Both the position numbers and the translations under genes were made by a program. The notes below the pieces were generated by a model. It saw nothing but the letters and a program-made list of their open reading frames with translations, was not told the origin of the DNA and ran no database searches. From the NCBI GenBank assembly GCA_944384995.1, contig CALWVN010000003.1:96346-160345 (forward strand): a stretch of DNA of 64,000 nt, read 5' to 3'. The DNA comes from an uncultured Clostridia bacterium (GTDB lineage: Bacteria; Bacillota; Clostridia; Oscillospirales; Acutalibacteraceae). Each line of letters starts with the position of its first letter. Position 1 is the stretch's first letter. Below, piece after piece: positions 1 through 8,392 of this stretch.

Positions 1-912
1 GTGGTCATCGGCGCAGACTCGCACACCTGCACCTATGGCGCGCTCGGCGCATTTTCCACGGGCGTCGGCTCGACGGATATGGCGGCGGGCATGATCTCCG
101 GCAAGGCTTGGTTCAAGGTACCGTCCGCGATCCAAGTGGTGCTTACCGGGAAGCTTCAGAAGTATGTCAGCGGCAAGGACGTGATCCTGCACCTCATCGG
201 TAAGATCGGCGTGGACGGCGCGCGGTACCGCTCGCTGGAATTTGCGGGCGAGGGCGTCGCGAGCCTTTCCATGGATGATCGCTTCTGCATTGCCAATATG
301 GCGATCGAGTGCGGCGCGAAAAACGGGATCTTCCCCGTGGACGAAAAGACGCTTGCCTATATGGAAGGGCGCACCTCGCGCAAGCCCGTTGTATACGAAG
401 CGGACGCGGACGCGCCCTATGATGAAGTCGTCACCATTGATCTCAATACCCTCAAGCCCACGGTCGCGTTCCCGCATCTGCCGGAGAACACGCACACGAT
501 CGACGAGATCGAGCGCATTGACATCGATCAGGTCGTGATCGGCTCGTGCACCAACGGCCGCATCGAGGATATGCGCGCGGCAGCGTCCATCATCCAAGGG
601 CGTAAGATCGCCGACGGTGTGCGCTGCATCGTCATCCCCGCAACGCAGGCGGTGTATTTGCAATGCATCGAGGAGGGGCTCACCAAAGCCTTTGTCGAAG
701 CGGGCGCGATCGTCTCCACCCCGACCTGCGGACCGTGCCTCGGCGGGCACATGGGCATCCTTGCCGCGGGCGAACGCGCGGTCTCCACGACGAATCGCAA
801 TTTCGTCGGCAGAATGGGTGACCCTACCAGCGAAGTGTATCTCGCTAGCCCGTATGTCGCGGCGGCAAGCGCCGTAACGGGGTACATTGCTGATCCTGCA
901 AAGCTGGACTGA
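1..912 (+). CDS. leuC: 3-isopropylmalate dehydratase large subunit, 5' truncated by window edge
   Basis: Large subunit of isopropylmalate isomerase, which interconverts 2- and 3-isopropylmalate in leucine synthesis using a [4Fe-4S] cluster. The window opens inside the gene: the first codon shown (GTG) is an internal valine of the motif [13 protein letters not shown], and roughly the first 115 residues of a ~420-residue protein lie outside. Cluster ligands are visible as the Cys of GSCTNGR and the CxxC of TCGPCLGG. The reading frame stays open to the TGA at 910-912. leuD follows after 17 nt with its own ribosome binding site, so the two subunits are co-transcribed. A homologous aconitase-family hydratase is the only realistic alternative; the adjacent small subunit of leuD type supports leuC. 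Confidence 0.95.
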   Translation: MVIGADSHTCTYGALGAFSTGVGSTDMAAGMISGKAWFKVPSAIQVVLTGKLQKYVSGKDVILHLIGKIGVDGARYRSLEFAGEGVASLSMDDRFCIANMAIECGAKNGIFPVDEKTLAYMEGRTSRKPVVYEADADAPYDEVVTIDLNTLKPTVAFPHLPENTHTIDEIERIDIDQVVIGSCTNGRIEDMRAAASIIQGRKIADGVRCIVIPATQAVYLQCIEEGLTKAFVEAGAIVSTPTCGPCLGGHMGILAAGERAVSTTNRNFVGRMGDPTSEVYLASPYVAAASAVTGYIADPAKLD

Positions 913-929
913 AAGAAAGGACGAACACC

Positions 930-1409
930 ATGAAGATACAGGGTAAAGTACACAAATACGGCGACCATGTCGATACGGACGTTATCATCCCTGCGCGCTA
1001 TCTCAATACCGCCGATCCCAAAGAGCTTGCGGCGCACTGCATGGAGGACATCGACAAAGATTTTGTAAAAAATGTGCAGCCCGGCGATATTCTTGTCGCG
1101 GGTGTGAACTTCGGCTGCGGTTCTTCGCGCGAGCATGCGCCCATCGCCATTAAAGCGTCTGGCATCGCCTGCGTCATCGCCGAAAACTTTGCACGCATTT
1201 TCTACCGCAATTCGCTGAATATCGGGCTGCCCATTTTGGAATGTCCTGCGGCGAGCAAGGCGATCCGTGACGGCGACGAGGTCGCGGTGAATTTTGATAC
1301 CGGCGTGATCGAGAACCTTGCGACGGGCGAGACCTATCAGGCAGAGCCCTTCCCGCCGTTCATCCAGAACATCATTCAAAAAGGCGGGTTACTCGCGTCC
1401 CTGAAATAA
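930..1409 (+). CDS. leuD: 3-isopropylmalate dehydratase small subunit
   Basis: 159-residue small (swivel) subunit that completes the isopropylmalate isomerase active site with LeuC. Family hallmarks visible are [16 protein letters not shown] near the N-terminus and [11 protein letters not shown] in the middle, the substrate-recognition loop region. Length is normal for the short clostridial/archaeal-type LeuD. The ATG follows an AAAGGA Shine-Dalgarno. It sits 17 nt after leuC and is followed after 28 nt by an unrelated membrane protein, which may be read through from the same transcript. leuB is not in the window. Confidence 0.95.
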   Translation: MKIQGKVHKYGDHVDTDVIIPARYLNTADPKELAAHCMEDIDKDFVKNVQPGDILVAGVNFGCGSSREHAPIAIKASGIACVIAENFARIFYRNSLNIGLPILECPAASKAIRDGDEVAVNFDTGVIENLATGETYQAEPFPPFIQNIIQKGGLLASLK

Positions 1410-1437
1410 GGATCTTTAAGACGGGGTAGGGGAGCCC

Positions 1438-3075
1438 ATGAAACCGATTTTCAAAAAGACAGCCGAAATTTTCGCCGTGCTCGCATCCTCTGCGGGCGCG
1501 GCGGCTGTGCTTGTCTACACGGTACTGTACGCAAAGGCAAACGTCAATTCCGATACGATGGATACCCTTATGTGGGCGTATGCGTCATATCGTTCAGGCT
1601 CGCTGTTTGCCGCGGATTTCGCGTATGCGGGCTTTTTGCCGTTCGGCGGCGCGCTTTTGATGCTGCCGTTCGTGGCTTTGTTCGGCGTCAGCTATACGGC
1701 GCATATTGCGGGGATGGTCGTGTTTCTGCTGCTGTTCTTTGCCGCGCTTGTGTGGTTCGCACGCCGCATGTGCCTGGGACTTCTCGGCGGGAGCTTGCTT
1801 TTTTCGGCGGTATGCGCGCTGCTGCTTTGCGGACCGAAATTCCGCGAGATGTTTTGCGAGCACATCCTCTATTACAGCCTTTCCGCTTTATTTCTGATGG
1901 TCGGTTTTTCGCTGCTGACCGCATTTTTAGAGGCATTGCAGACACAGTGCCGCCGCAGGGCGGTGCTGTGGGGGCTTGCCGCTTTTTTGTTTTTTACCGC
2001 TGTTTCGTCCGACGGCTTTCAGGTGGCGGGCATTGCCGCGCTGCCGCTATGCATCGCCTTTTTCTGCGAACGCTTTTTCGACACGAAAGCGAAACTGACG
2101 GCACAGGAGAACCTGCCCGCCTTTATTGCCGCAGCATTGCCCTTGCCCGCTATGGCGCTCGGCTTTCTTTTGCGCTATGCGGTCACGGGCGGCGCGCAGT
2201 TCGGCTATGCGAACGCCTCTTCCGCTTATGATTCGGCTGCAGAGATGCTCAACTGGACGGGCAAGCTTCAAAACCTTGTAACGGAATATTTTTTGCTGTT
2301 TGATATATCCTTTACCGATAATGCGAGCTTGACGGATCTTGCCCAGCTGCCCGCGCTTCTGCGCTGCCTGTTTGCGGCGCTTTTGCCGTGCACGTTCCTT
2401 GTTTTCGCATTTTGCTATCGGAAAATCAAAGATGTACACCTCAAACGCCTGTTCTGGGCGGTGGCGGCGGTGTGCGGCATTACGGTGTTCCTCTGGTTCT
2501 TCGGTACGATCTCCAACGCGGGCTGGCGGCTCATCCCCATGATCTTCAGTCTGCTGTTGTTGTTTGCGGCAAGCGTGGTTGCGCTTTTGCGCCGTGTCTC
2601 CGTGCGCCGCTTCGGCGTGGTGCTTTGCGCAGTGACGCTGCTGTTTTTCGCGGAATCGGTCTTTTCTCTTAGCAATTTGCAGGTCGTGCGGGAGCCCGCC
2701 GGGAAGTACCAGGGGCTTTACGACGCAATTACCGCGCGGGGGCTTTCTTGCGGCTACGGCAATTTTTGGTTTTCCAATGCGCTCTTTGTGATGAGCGATG
2801 GTAAAGTACAGCCGCACAATGTCGGAATCTCCGAAAACGGCGAACTTCTGCTTGAAAATTACCAGCAGTTCCCTATCGATGCAACAGCGCATGCTCAACA
2901 GAACGGCTGCTATCTGATCGTATTAGCGTCCGATGTGCAGCGCTTTGAAGCCTCCGAGACTTATCAGGCGCTTGCCGGTTATGAGACGGGGACGTATACG
3001 GACACAGAAGCCCCGTGGGGGTGCAGGGTATATTTCTATTCCCGCGATATTTCCGCCTTTTTCGCGGAGAAATGA
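1438..3075 (+). CDS. Polytopic membrane protein of unknown function (GT-C-like layout)
   Basis: 545-residue integral membrane protein. The N-terminus carries one hydrophobic helix (about residues 10-30), then a short exoplasmic loop with NSDTMDTLMWAYASY, then about ten more hydrophobic segments up to residue ~400, and a soluble C-terminal portion of ~130 residues. An acidic/aromatic first loop, many helices and a C-terminal soluble domain recall GT-C glycosyltransferases such as family 39, but no diagnostic motif was recognised and function is not assigned. The start ATG follows GGGGAG. The gene lies 28 nt after leuD, and its stop precedes the response regulator by 125 nt. Confidence 0.7.
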   Translation: MKPIFKKTAEIFAVLASSAGAAAVLVYTVLYAKANVNSDTMDTLMWAYASYRSGSLFAADFAYAGFLPFGGALLMLPFVALFGVSYTAHIAGMVVFLLLFFAALVWFARRMCLGLLGGSLLFSAVCALLLCGPKFREMFCEHILYYSLSALFLMVGFSLLTAFLEALQTQCRRRAVLWGLAAFLFFTAVSSDGFQVAGIAALPLCIAFFCERFFDTKAKLTAQENLPAFIAAALPLPAMALGFLLRYAVTGGAQFGYANASSAYDSAAEMLNWTGKLQNLVTEYFLLFDISFTDNASLTDLAQLPALLRCLFAALLPCTFLVFAFCYRKIKDVHLKRLFWAVAAVCGITVFLWFFGTISNAGWRLIPMIFSLLLLFAASVVALLRRVSVRRFGVVLCAVTLLFFAESVFSLSNLQVVREPAGKYQGLYDAITARGLSCGYGNFWFSNALFVMSDGKVQPHNVGISENGELLLENYQQFPIDATAHAQQNGCYLIVLASDVQRFEASETYQALAGYETGTYTDTEAPWGCRVYFYSRDISAFFAEK

Positions 3076-3200
3076 CCGCTTTCGGGATTTAACAAAAGTT
3101 TCTTCTTTGTTCATAAACTATTTGCAACTTTTTTTTATGATAAGAAAAAATGAATCGGGCGTATGTCCGTTTGGAATTGCGAAAAGAAAGGGTGAGCCTT

Positions 3201-3893
3201 GTGGCAAACGAAAAAATCTTGGTCGTGGACGACGACACCAACATCTGCGAATTGCTGCGCCTGTATTTGGAAAAAGAGGGGTATGCGGTCAAAAGCGTGA
3301 ACGATGGGGTTTCGGCGGTCAACGCCTTTAAGCAGGAAAACCCGGATCTGATGATTCTTGATATCATGCTCCCGAAGCTCGACGGATGGCAGGTCTGCCG
3401 CGAGGTGCGCAAGTTTTCCGACAAGCCCATCATCATGCTTACGGCAAAAGGCGAAACCTTTGACAAGGTGCTGGGCCTCGAGCTCGGCGCGGACGATTAT
3501 ATGACCAAGCCCTTTGACACGAAGGAAATGGTCGCCCGCATCAAGGCGGTGCTGCGCCGTACAAGCGCAGGCCCTGCGGGCGAAGCGGTCAAAGAGGTCA
3601 ATTACGAGAATTTAAGCATCAACCTCACGAACTACGAAATGAAGGTCAACGGCAAGCCCGTGGATACACCGCCGAAAGAATTGGAGCTGATCTACCACCT
3701 TGCCTCCAACCCGAACCGCGTGTTCACGCGCGACCAGCTGCTTGACGAGGTCTGGGGCTTTGATTATTACGGCGATTCGCGCACCGTAGACGTCCACGTC
3801 AAGCGGCTTCGCGAAAAATTGGAAGGCGTTTCCGACAAATGGGATCTCAAAACGGTCTGGGGCGTCGGCTATAAATTTGAAACGAAGGAATAA
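3201..3893 (+). CDS. OmpR/PhoB-family response regulator
   Basis: 230-residue two-component regulator. The receiver domain (residues 1-~118) has the acidic pocket DDD at 10-12, phospho-acceptor Asp54 in LMILDIMLP, Thr81 and Lys103 in MTKPF. A winged-helix DNA-binding domain follows (~130-230) with the PPKELELIYHLA and SRTVDVHVKRLREKL motifs of the OmpR/PhoB class. The start chosen is GTG 3201 (MANEKILVVDDD), preceded by AAAGGGTGA at good spacing; an upstream in-frame ATG at 3150 would add 17 residues not typical of the family. The histidine kinase starts 3 nt after the stop, so they form one operon. WalR-type boxes upstream of the next gene suggest a WalR/VicR-like role; that part is inference. 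Confidence 0.93.
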   Translation: MANEKILVVDDDTNICELLRLYLEKEGYAVKSVNDGVSAVNAFKQENPDLMILDIMLPKLDGWQVCREVRKFSDKPIIMLTAKGETFDKVLGLELGADDYMTKPFDTKEMVARIKAVLRRTSAGPAGEAVKEVNYENLSINLTNYEMKVNGKPVDTPPKELELIYHLASNPNRVFTRDQLLDEVWGFDYYGDSRTVDVHVKRLREKLEGVSDKWDLKTVWGVGYKFETKE

Positions 3894-3896
3894 GCC

Positions 3897-5435
3897 ATGC
3901 GTGACGGCAAGTTAAAGGCCTTTGCCCGCAAGGCATATCATAAATTCAGCCATCAGTCCCTGTTTGTCAAATACTTTTCGGTGTTTCTGGTCATCGTGAC
4001 GATCTGTTTTGTCGCATTGGGTGTTACGCTGGGGATTTTTGTGACAAACTATTGGAGCAATCAGAAATCTGTGCTGCTCAAGGAAAACGCCCGATCGGTG
4101 GCGCAGTCCACAGCAGAGGTGCTTTCCTCCTGGCTTCGCGACGAACCGCAGGGATCGGTCGTTTTCATCTGCAATAACTTGACCACCATCTCCGAGGCGA
4201 TCGACGCGGACGTGTTTATGTGCGACCCGGACGGTAAGGTCATCCTCTGCAAGGATCTGCTTTCCTCCGACCTTGTCGTGCGAAATGACGGCGTGTGCAC
4301 CATCCACGGGTCGTATCAGGTACCGCAAAGCGTGCTCGATGAGGTGGCAAAGGGGAGCTACTATGCCAGCGGGACGCTGGACGGGTTGTATGACAAGACC
4401 CATTTGGCGGCTGCCGAGCCTGTGGTCGTCAGCGGGCAGATCGCGGGCTATATCTTTGCCGTGGAGCCGATGAGCATCAGCTTTCAGGGCTATTTCTTCA
4501 ATGCGCTGCGCATGTTTGCATTTGCCTCTCTTTTGGCGCTGTGCATCGGCTTTGCCGTGATCTATCTCTTTACGGCGAACCTTGTTCGCCCTTTAAAGGA
4601 GATGTCCAAGGCGACCAAGGCGTATGCGGCGGGCGACTTCAGCCCGCGCGTAAGTGTGCGCGGCAATGACGAGCTTTCGGAGCTTATGGAGGCGTTCAAC
4701 CGCATGGCGGCATCCCTTTCCTTACAGGAGAGCTCGCGGCGCAGCTTTGTTGCGAACGTTTCGCATGAACTCAAAACCCCCATGACCACCATCGGCGGTT
4801 TTATCGACGGTATTTTGGACGGTACCATCGAGCCCGAACGGCAAAATCATTACCTGCGGATCGTCTCCGACGAGACCAAACGCCTCTCACGGCTTGTGAC
4901 GTCCATGCTCAATATGTCGAAGATCGAAGCGGGCGAGCTGCAGCTGCAGCCGAAGCGGTTTGATCTGTGCCGCGAAATTTTTGACACCATGCTCAATTTT
5001 GAGCAGATCATTGACCGTAAGCACATTGAGGTTGTGGGGCTTGACACGCTCCGGCCGACATATATTTTCGCTGACCGCGATATGCTGCATCAGGTCATAT
5101 ACAACTTGGTGGATAACGCCGTGAAGTTCACCGAAAACGGTACGATCGGCGTAGCGGTAGAGCAAACGCAGGAAAACACCACCGTTTCCATTCGCAATAC
5201 GGGTACGACGGGGATCTCCTCCGAAGAGCTTTCGCGTGTGTTCGAACGATTTTATAAGGTCGACAAATCCCGCAGCTATGATACGAAAGGCGCGGGGCTG
5301 GGGCTTTATATCTGCAAGACGATCATAGAAATGCACGGCGGCACGATCTCGGCGCAAAGCGACGGCAGCGAATATGTGGAGTTTTCCTTCACGCTCCCGA
5401 ATGTCCCGCCGAGCAGCGGTGAGACGGTTGCTTAA
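3897..5435 (+). CDS. Sensor histidine kinase
   Basis: 512-residue membrane sensor kinase, partner of the preceding response regulator. TM1 spans ~23-50, an extracytoplasmic sensor of ~145 residues follows, TM2 lies at ~203-227, then a HAMP domain (~227-280), a HisKA domain with phospho-acceptor His290 in NVSHELKTPM, and a HATPase domain with the N box NLVDNAVKF (Asn407) and a G box GAGLGLYICK. No PAS domain is apparent between HAMP and HisKA, unlike Bacillus WalK. The start ATG lies 3 nt after the regulator stop and translation is probably coupled. The TAA stop overlaps the first WalR-like box. Confidence 0.93.
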   Translation: MRDGKLKAFARKAYHKFSHQSLFVKYFSVFLVIVTICFVALGVTLGIFVTNYWSNQKSVLLKENARSVAQSTAEVLSSWLRDEPQGSVVFICNNLTTISEAIDADVFMCDPDGKVILCKDLLSSDLVVRNDGVCTIHGSYQVPQSVLDEVAKGSYYASGTLDGLYDKTHLAAAEPVVVSGQIAGYIFAVEPMSISFQGYFFNALRMFAFASLLALCIGFAVIYLFTANLVRPLKEMSKATKAYAAGDFSPRVSVRGNDELSELMEAFNRMAASLSLQESSRRSFVANVSHELKTPMTTIGGFIDGILDGTIEPERQNHYLRIVSDETKRLSRLVTSMLNMSKIEAGELQLQPKRFDLCREIFDTMLNFEQIIDRKHIEVVGLDTLRPTYIFADRDMLHQVIYNLVDNAVKFTENGTIGVAVEQTQENTTVSIRNTGTTGISSEELSRVFERFYKVDKSRSYDTKGAGLGLYICKTIIEMHGGTISAQSDGSEYVEFSFTLPNVPPSSGETVA

Positions 5436-5489
5436 CAACTTATTTACAAGTCCCGCAAAATTCTTCAAAGCCTGTTAATATCGAGTTAA
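5432..5489. promoter_or_regulatory. Two WalR/PhoB-type response-regulator boxes upstream of htrA
   Basis: At 5432-5448 the plus strand reads TTAACA-N5-TTTACA, i.e. TGTAAA-N5-TGTTAA on the minus strand, which matches the published WalR/YycF consensus TGTWAH-N5-TGTWAH at every defined position. A second, plus-strand copy at 5473-5489 reads TGTTAA-N5-AGTTAA, with one mismatch. The 11-bp hexamer spacing fits dimeric OmpR/PhoB-type regulators. The boxes lie between the kinase and the HtrA gene, so the response regulator at 3201-3893 probably controls htrA. Function is inferred from sequence only. Confidence 0.5.
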
Positions 5490-5547
5490 TAACCGCGCAT
5501 TACGATGATCTTGTCAATCGGAAATCCACGCATGGAGGCGTTTCGAT

Positions 5548-7065
5548 ATGGATTACGAAAACAACAATCTGAATCCCAACACAACCCCGCAGCCGGATGC
5601 GGCAGACAACGAAAAACCATTGCAAAATGAATCTGCCGGGCAAACGCAGCAGAATACAGCGTACAACGCCGGGCAGGCAAACGCACCGTATACCGCAGCC
5701 AATCCCAATACCGGCTTCTACGGTAATCCGCACTACACCGCACAGAATCCGAACGGCACACCGCAGAACGCAAACCCTAACCCCAACTACGTTTGGTATT
5801 CCGCGCCGCAGAAAAAGCAGGTGGATCCGGAAAAATCCAAGCATAAAAAGCGCGGTGTAAAAATTTTTGCAGCTTGCTTGGCGGTGGTCGTCGTGCTGGC
5901 GATCATCGGCGTCTCGGTCGCACTTGCTCGCGGCAATGACGCCCCGACCGCAGAAAACACGCAAAATCCGAGCACTGCCGAGATCCACGAATCCCCCACG
6001 GCATCAAGCACCTCGGCGGACGGGGAACTGACCGCCAAGGGCGTATATGAAAAGGTTCAGAAAAGCTCTGTCGGTGTGCTGGTCTACAGCAGCAGCGCGT
6101 TCAGCAATGAGGCGCTCGCGGGCGAGGGCTCCGGTGTGATCGTCGGCGAGGACAGCACCGGGACATACACCTATATCGTCACCTGCGCGCACGTCATCAG
6201 CGACGGCCAGACCGTTAAAGTGCAGCTGTATGACGAGACGCAGTACGATGCCACCATCGTCGGCTATGACTCCAAAACGGATATCGGTGTGCTGAGCATC
6301 CGCGCGTCGGGGCTTACCGCCGCCGAGTTCGGGGATTCCGACAGCCTTTCGGTCGGCGAGACGGTCTATGCCATCGGCAACCCCGGCGGCGTTGCGTTTG
6401 CGGGCTCCTTCACGGACGGCATGGTCTCCGCCATTTCCCGCCCCGTGGACAGCGAGATCGGCTATGAGATGCTCTGCATCCAGCACACAGCAGCCATCAA
6501 CCCCGGCAACTCGGGCGGCGCGCTTGTAAATGCATACGGGCAGGTCGTCGGCATCAACTCCTCAAAGATTGCCAGCACCGAATATGAAGGTATGGGCTTT
6601 GCCGTGCCGAGCGTGACCGTTAAGGAAGTTTTTGACGAGATCGTTGCCAACGGCTATGTGACCAACCGCCCGAAGCTCGGCATCAATTATTTCCCGGCTT
6701 CCTCCAACCAGCTTTACAGCATGCTTGTCGGCGCGAACGATCTGCCGGACGGTACGCTGGTTATCCAGTCCATCAACTCCGACAGCTCGCTTGCCAATAC
6801 GGACGTGCAGCCAGGGGACATGATCATCCGTGTCAACGGGGAGGATCTGACCTCTACGGATACGCTTCCGGATATCATTGAAGAGTCCAACGTGGGCGAC
6901 ACGCTGACACTGACCATTTGCAGGGTAGACGCTGCAAACAACTATTCCGTCAGCGAATTTGAAGTGACTGCCACACTCGTGGAAGATCGCGGTACGACCG
7001 TGACGAGCGAACCGACATCGCAAAGCTATTATAACCCGTTCGGTGCTTACGGCTACGGCAATTAG
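5548..7065 (+). CDS. htrA: HtrA/DegP-type membrane-anchored serine protease with PDZ domain
   Basis: 505-residue envelope quality-control protease. Residues 1-~100 are a cytoplasmic, Asn/Pro/Gln-rich low-complexity stretch. A Lys-rich stop and TM helix lie at ~107-127, followed by a Ser/Thr-rich linker. The trypsin-like domain (~160-365) shows a complete triad: His215 in VTCAHVIS, Asp245 in KTDIGVLS and Ser322 in NPGNSGGAL. A single PDZ domain fills ~375-478. The ATG follows GGAGG with 9-nt spacing. It lies behind the two-component operon with two WalR-like boxes in the gap, mirroring the walRK/htrC neighbourhood of other Bacillota. Confidence 0.93.
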   Translation: MDYENNNLNPNTTPQPDAADNEKPLQNESAGQTQQNTAYNAGQANAPYTAANPNTGFYGNPHYTAQNPNGTPQNANPNPNYVWYSAPQKKQVDPEKSKHKKRGVKIFAACLAVVVVLAIIGVSVALARGNDAPTAENTQNPSTAEIHESPTASSTSADGELTAKGVYEKVQKSSVGVLVYSSSAFSNEALAGEGSGVIVGEDSTGTYTYIVTCAHVISDGQTVKVQLYDETQYDATIVGYDSKTDIGVLSIRASGLTAAEFGDSDSLSVGETVYAIGNPGGVAFAGSFTDGMVSAISRPVDSEIGYEMLCIQHTAAINPGNSGGALVNAYGQVVGINSSKIASTEYEGMGFAVPSVTVKEVFDEIVANGYVTNRPKLGINYFPASSNQLYSMLVGANDLPDGTLVIQSINSDSSLANTDVQPGDMIIRVNGEDLTSTDTLPDIIEESNVGDTLTLTICRVDAANNYSVSEFEVTATLVEDRGTTVTSEPTSQSYYNPFGAYGYGN

Positions 7066-7489
7066 CACATTGCCGCAGGATGGGGAAACCTCCGTCCCGC
7101 GCGGGGCAACAGGCCATTGCCCCTGCCGCACGGCGTTTATATAGAGAGGCAAGGGAAGCCGAGCCCAATATGGTTTCAAACGGCAGCTTTCCGCCTGAAC
7201 TGCGTTAAAAACCTCGCCATACGGCAGTATGGCATCGGTTTTGTGCCTTGTTCAAACGAAAATCTGCTCGTTTGAAACTGCTCGGCACCGAAAACAACGG
7301 GAATGCGGATGGATTTTTTCTTTTGAGACGGCAGGTGTGCTGACGCGCACCAACGGTGAAAAAGGGAAAAGCCGCCGCAGAGCCAAGTTTTCGGCATATT
7401 GCGTTCGGCTTTCCTTGCCTCAAAAAAGTGGAGCATCGGCAGTAAAACTGCCGGTGCTTCGTCAATTTTATTTGAGCTTAAAATACGCA
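7066..7489. other. Long non-coding gap with several strong hairpins
   Basis: This 493-nt gap before the flavin-reductase-like gene holds no convincing gene. Stem-loops seen by eye are 7103-7123 (GGGGCAA/TTGCCCC, possible htrA transcript end), 7216-7233 (GCCATAC/GTATGGC), 7251-7276 (TTCAAACGA/TCGTTTGAA) and 7433-7457 (10-bp stem, loop TAAAA). Segments around the third hairpin (GTTTTGTGCC and GGCACCGAAAAC) can extend pairing further. Open frames that cross it on both strands lack ribosome binding sites. It may be a dispersed repeat or a structured RNA; neither can be shown here. Confidence 0.4.
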
Positions 7490-7518
7490 TTGCTTTTCGT
7501 GCTGCGGCGTATTATAGT
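7490..7518 (+). promoter_or_regulatory. Predicted sigma-A promoter of the flavin-reductase-like gene
   Basis: TTGCTT at 7490-7495 and TATAGT at 7513-7518 with a 17-nt spacer, about 40 nt upstream of the ATG at 7559. Confidence 0.5.
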
Positions 7519-7558
7519 AGTAATCGATCAAACCATCCAAAATACAGGAGGGATTCCG

Positions 7559-8056
7559 ATGCGCGAAATATCCGTAAAAGACCTGCAAACCTCACCCGTG
7601 AAAATGATTGCGGACGATTGGGCGCTGCTCACAGCGGGCACGCCGTCCGATTTCAACACCATGACAGTCAGCTGGGGCGGTGTAGGCGAGCTTTGGGGGC
7701 GTGACGTGGTGTTTGTGTTTGTCCGTCCGCAGCGCTACACACGTGAATTTATGGAAAAATACGACCACTTTACCCTGAGCTTTTTTGACGGCGGCTGTAA
7801 GGCGGAAATGGGCTTGTGCGGCAGAAAATCCGGAAGGGATACGGACAAATGTGCCGAAACGGGGCTTGTTCCCGCACCGTTCGGCGATGCAGTGAGCTTC
7901 GAGAGCGCAAAAACGGTGCTCGTGTGCAAAAAGCTTGCAAAATGGGATTTGACGCCCGACGGCTTTTTAGACAGCTCCATTGCGGCAAACTATGCTGCGG
8001 GGGATTACCACCGCATGTATGTCGGCGAAATCGAGCATGCGTATCGCGCAGATTGA
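7559..8056 (+). CDS. Flavin reductase-like (FMN-binding split-barrel) protein
   Basis: 165-residue protein resembling the flavin reductase-like/FMN-binding split-barrel family: N-terminal WALLTAGTPSDFNTMTVSWG and the later RPQRYTREFMEK and FTLSFFDG are typical of small clostridial flavoproteins of this class. It is probably cytoplasmic; substrate is unknown. The start is ATG 7559 behind a strong AGGAGGGA. An in-frame ATG much further upstream (7229) would run through the hairpin region and is rejected. The gene appears monocistronic, with its own promoter, and is followed by the 5S rRNA promoter 48 nt later. Confidence 0.75.
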   Translation: MREISVKDLQTSPVKMIADDWALLTAGTPSDFNTMTVSWGGVGELWGRDVVFVFVRPQRYTREFMEKYDHFTLSFFDGGCKAEMGLCGRKSGRDTDKCAETGLVPAPFGDAVSFESAKTVLVCKKLAKWDLTPDGFLDSSIAANYAAGDYHRMYVGEIEHAYRAD

Positions 8057-8104
8057 CTTGTACGAAAAATTTTTTAAATAGCAAATTTTTTTTCGAAAAA
8101 AGGC

Positions 8105-8133
8105 TTGCAATTTTTGAAAGGGTATGCTATACT
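8105..8133 (+). promoter_or_regulatory. Strong promoter of the 5S rRNA gene
   Basis: TTGCAA 8105-8110, 17-nt spacer, TATACT 8128-8133 preceded by TGC (extended -10). The 5S gene starts about 47 nt downstream. Confidence 0.65.
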
Positions 8134-8179
8134 CTTTCTCGCGCTTGAGGGAAACGCACAAACGCTTCTCCTTAAGCAG

Positions 8180-8293
<114 letters not shown>

Positions 8294-8298
8294 ATCTA

Positions 8299-8330
8299 AA
8301 AAGCTCTCCTTATGGAGGGCTTTTCTTTTT
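8299..8330 (+). terminator. Rho-independent terminator of 5S rRNA
   Basis: Stem AAAAGCTCTCC/GGAGGGCTTTT (8299-8309 with 8314-8324, one G-U), loop TTAT, followed by CTTTTT. Confidence 0.85.
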
Positions 8331-8341
8331 GCATTTTTGCA

Positions 8342-8374
8342 CAAAAAAGCCGCGCACCATAGCGGTACGCGGCT
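8342..8374 (-). terminator. Terminator of the GPH symporter operon
   Basis: On the minus strand AGCCGCG...CGCGGCT (8368-8374 with 8348-8354) is followed by a run of six T. It closes the 11277-8393 transcription unit and faces the 5S terminator. Confidence 0.65.
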
Positions 8375-8392
8375 GTATGGGCGGCTTTTGGT

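Noticed and set aside
7229-7558. In-frame N-terminal extension of the flavin-reductase-like protein
   Set aside because: It crosses a hairpin-rich region, lacks a ribosome binding site and is not family-like; ATG 7559 has AGGAGGGA.
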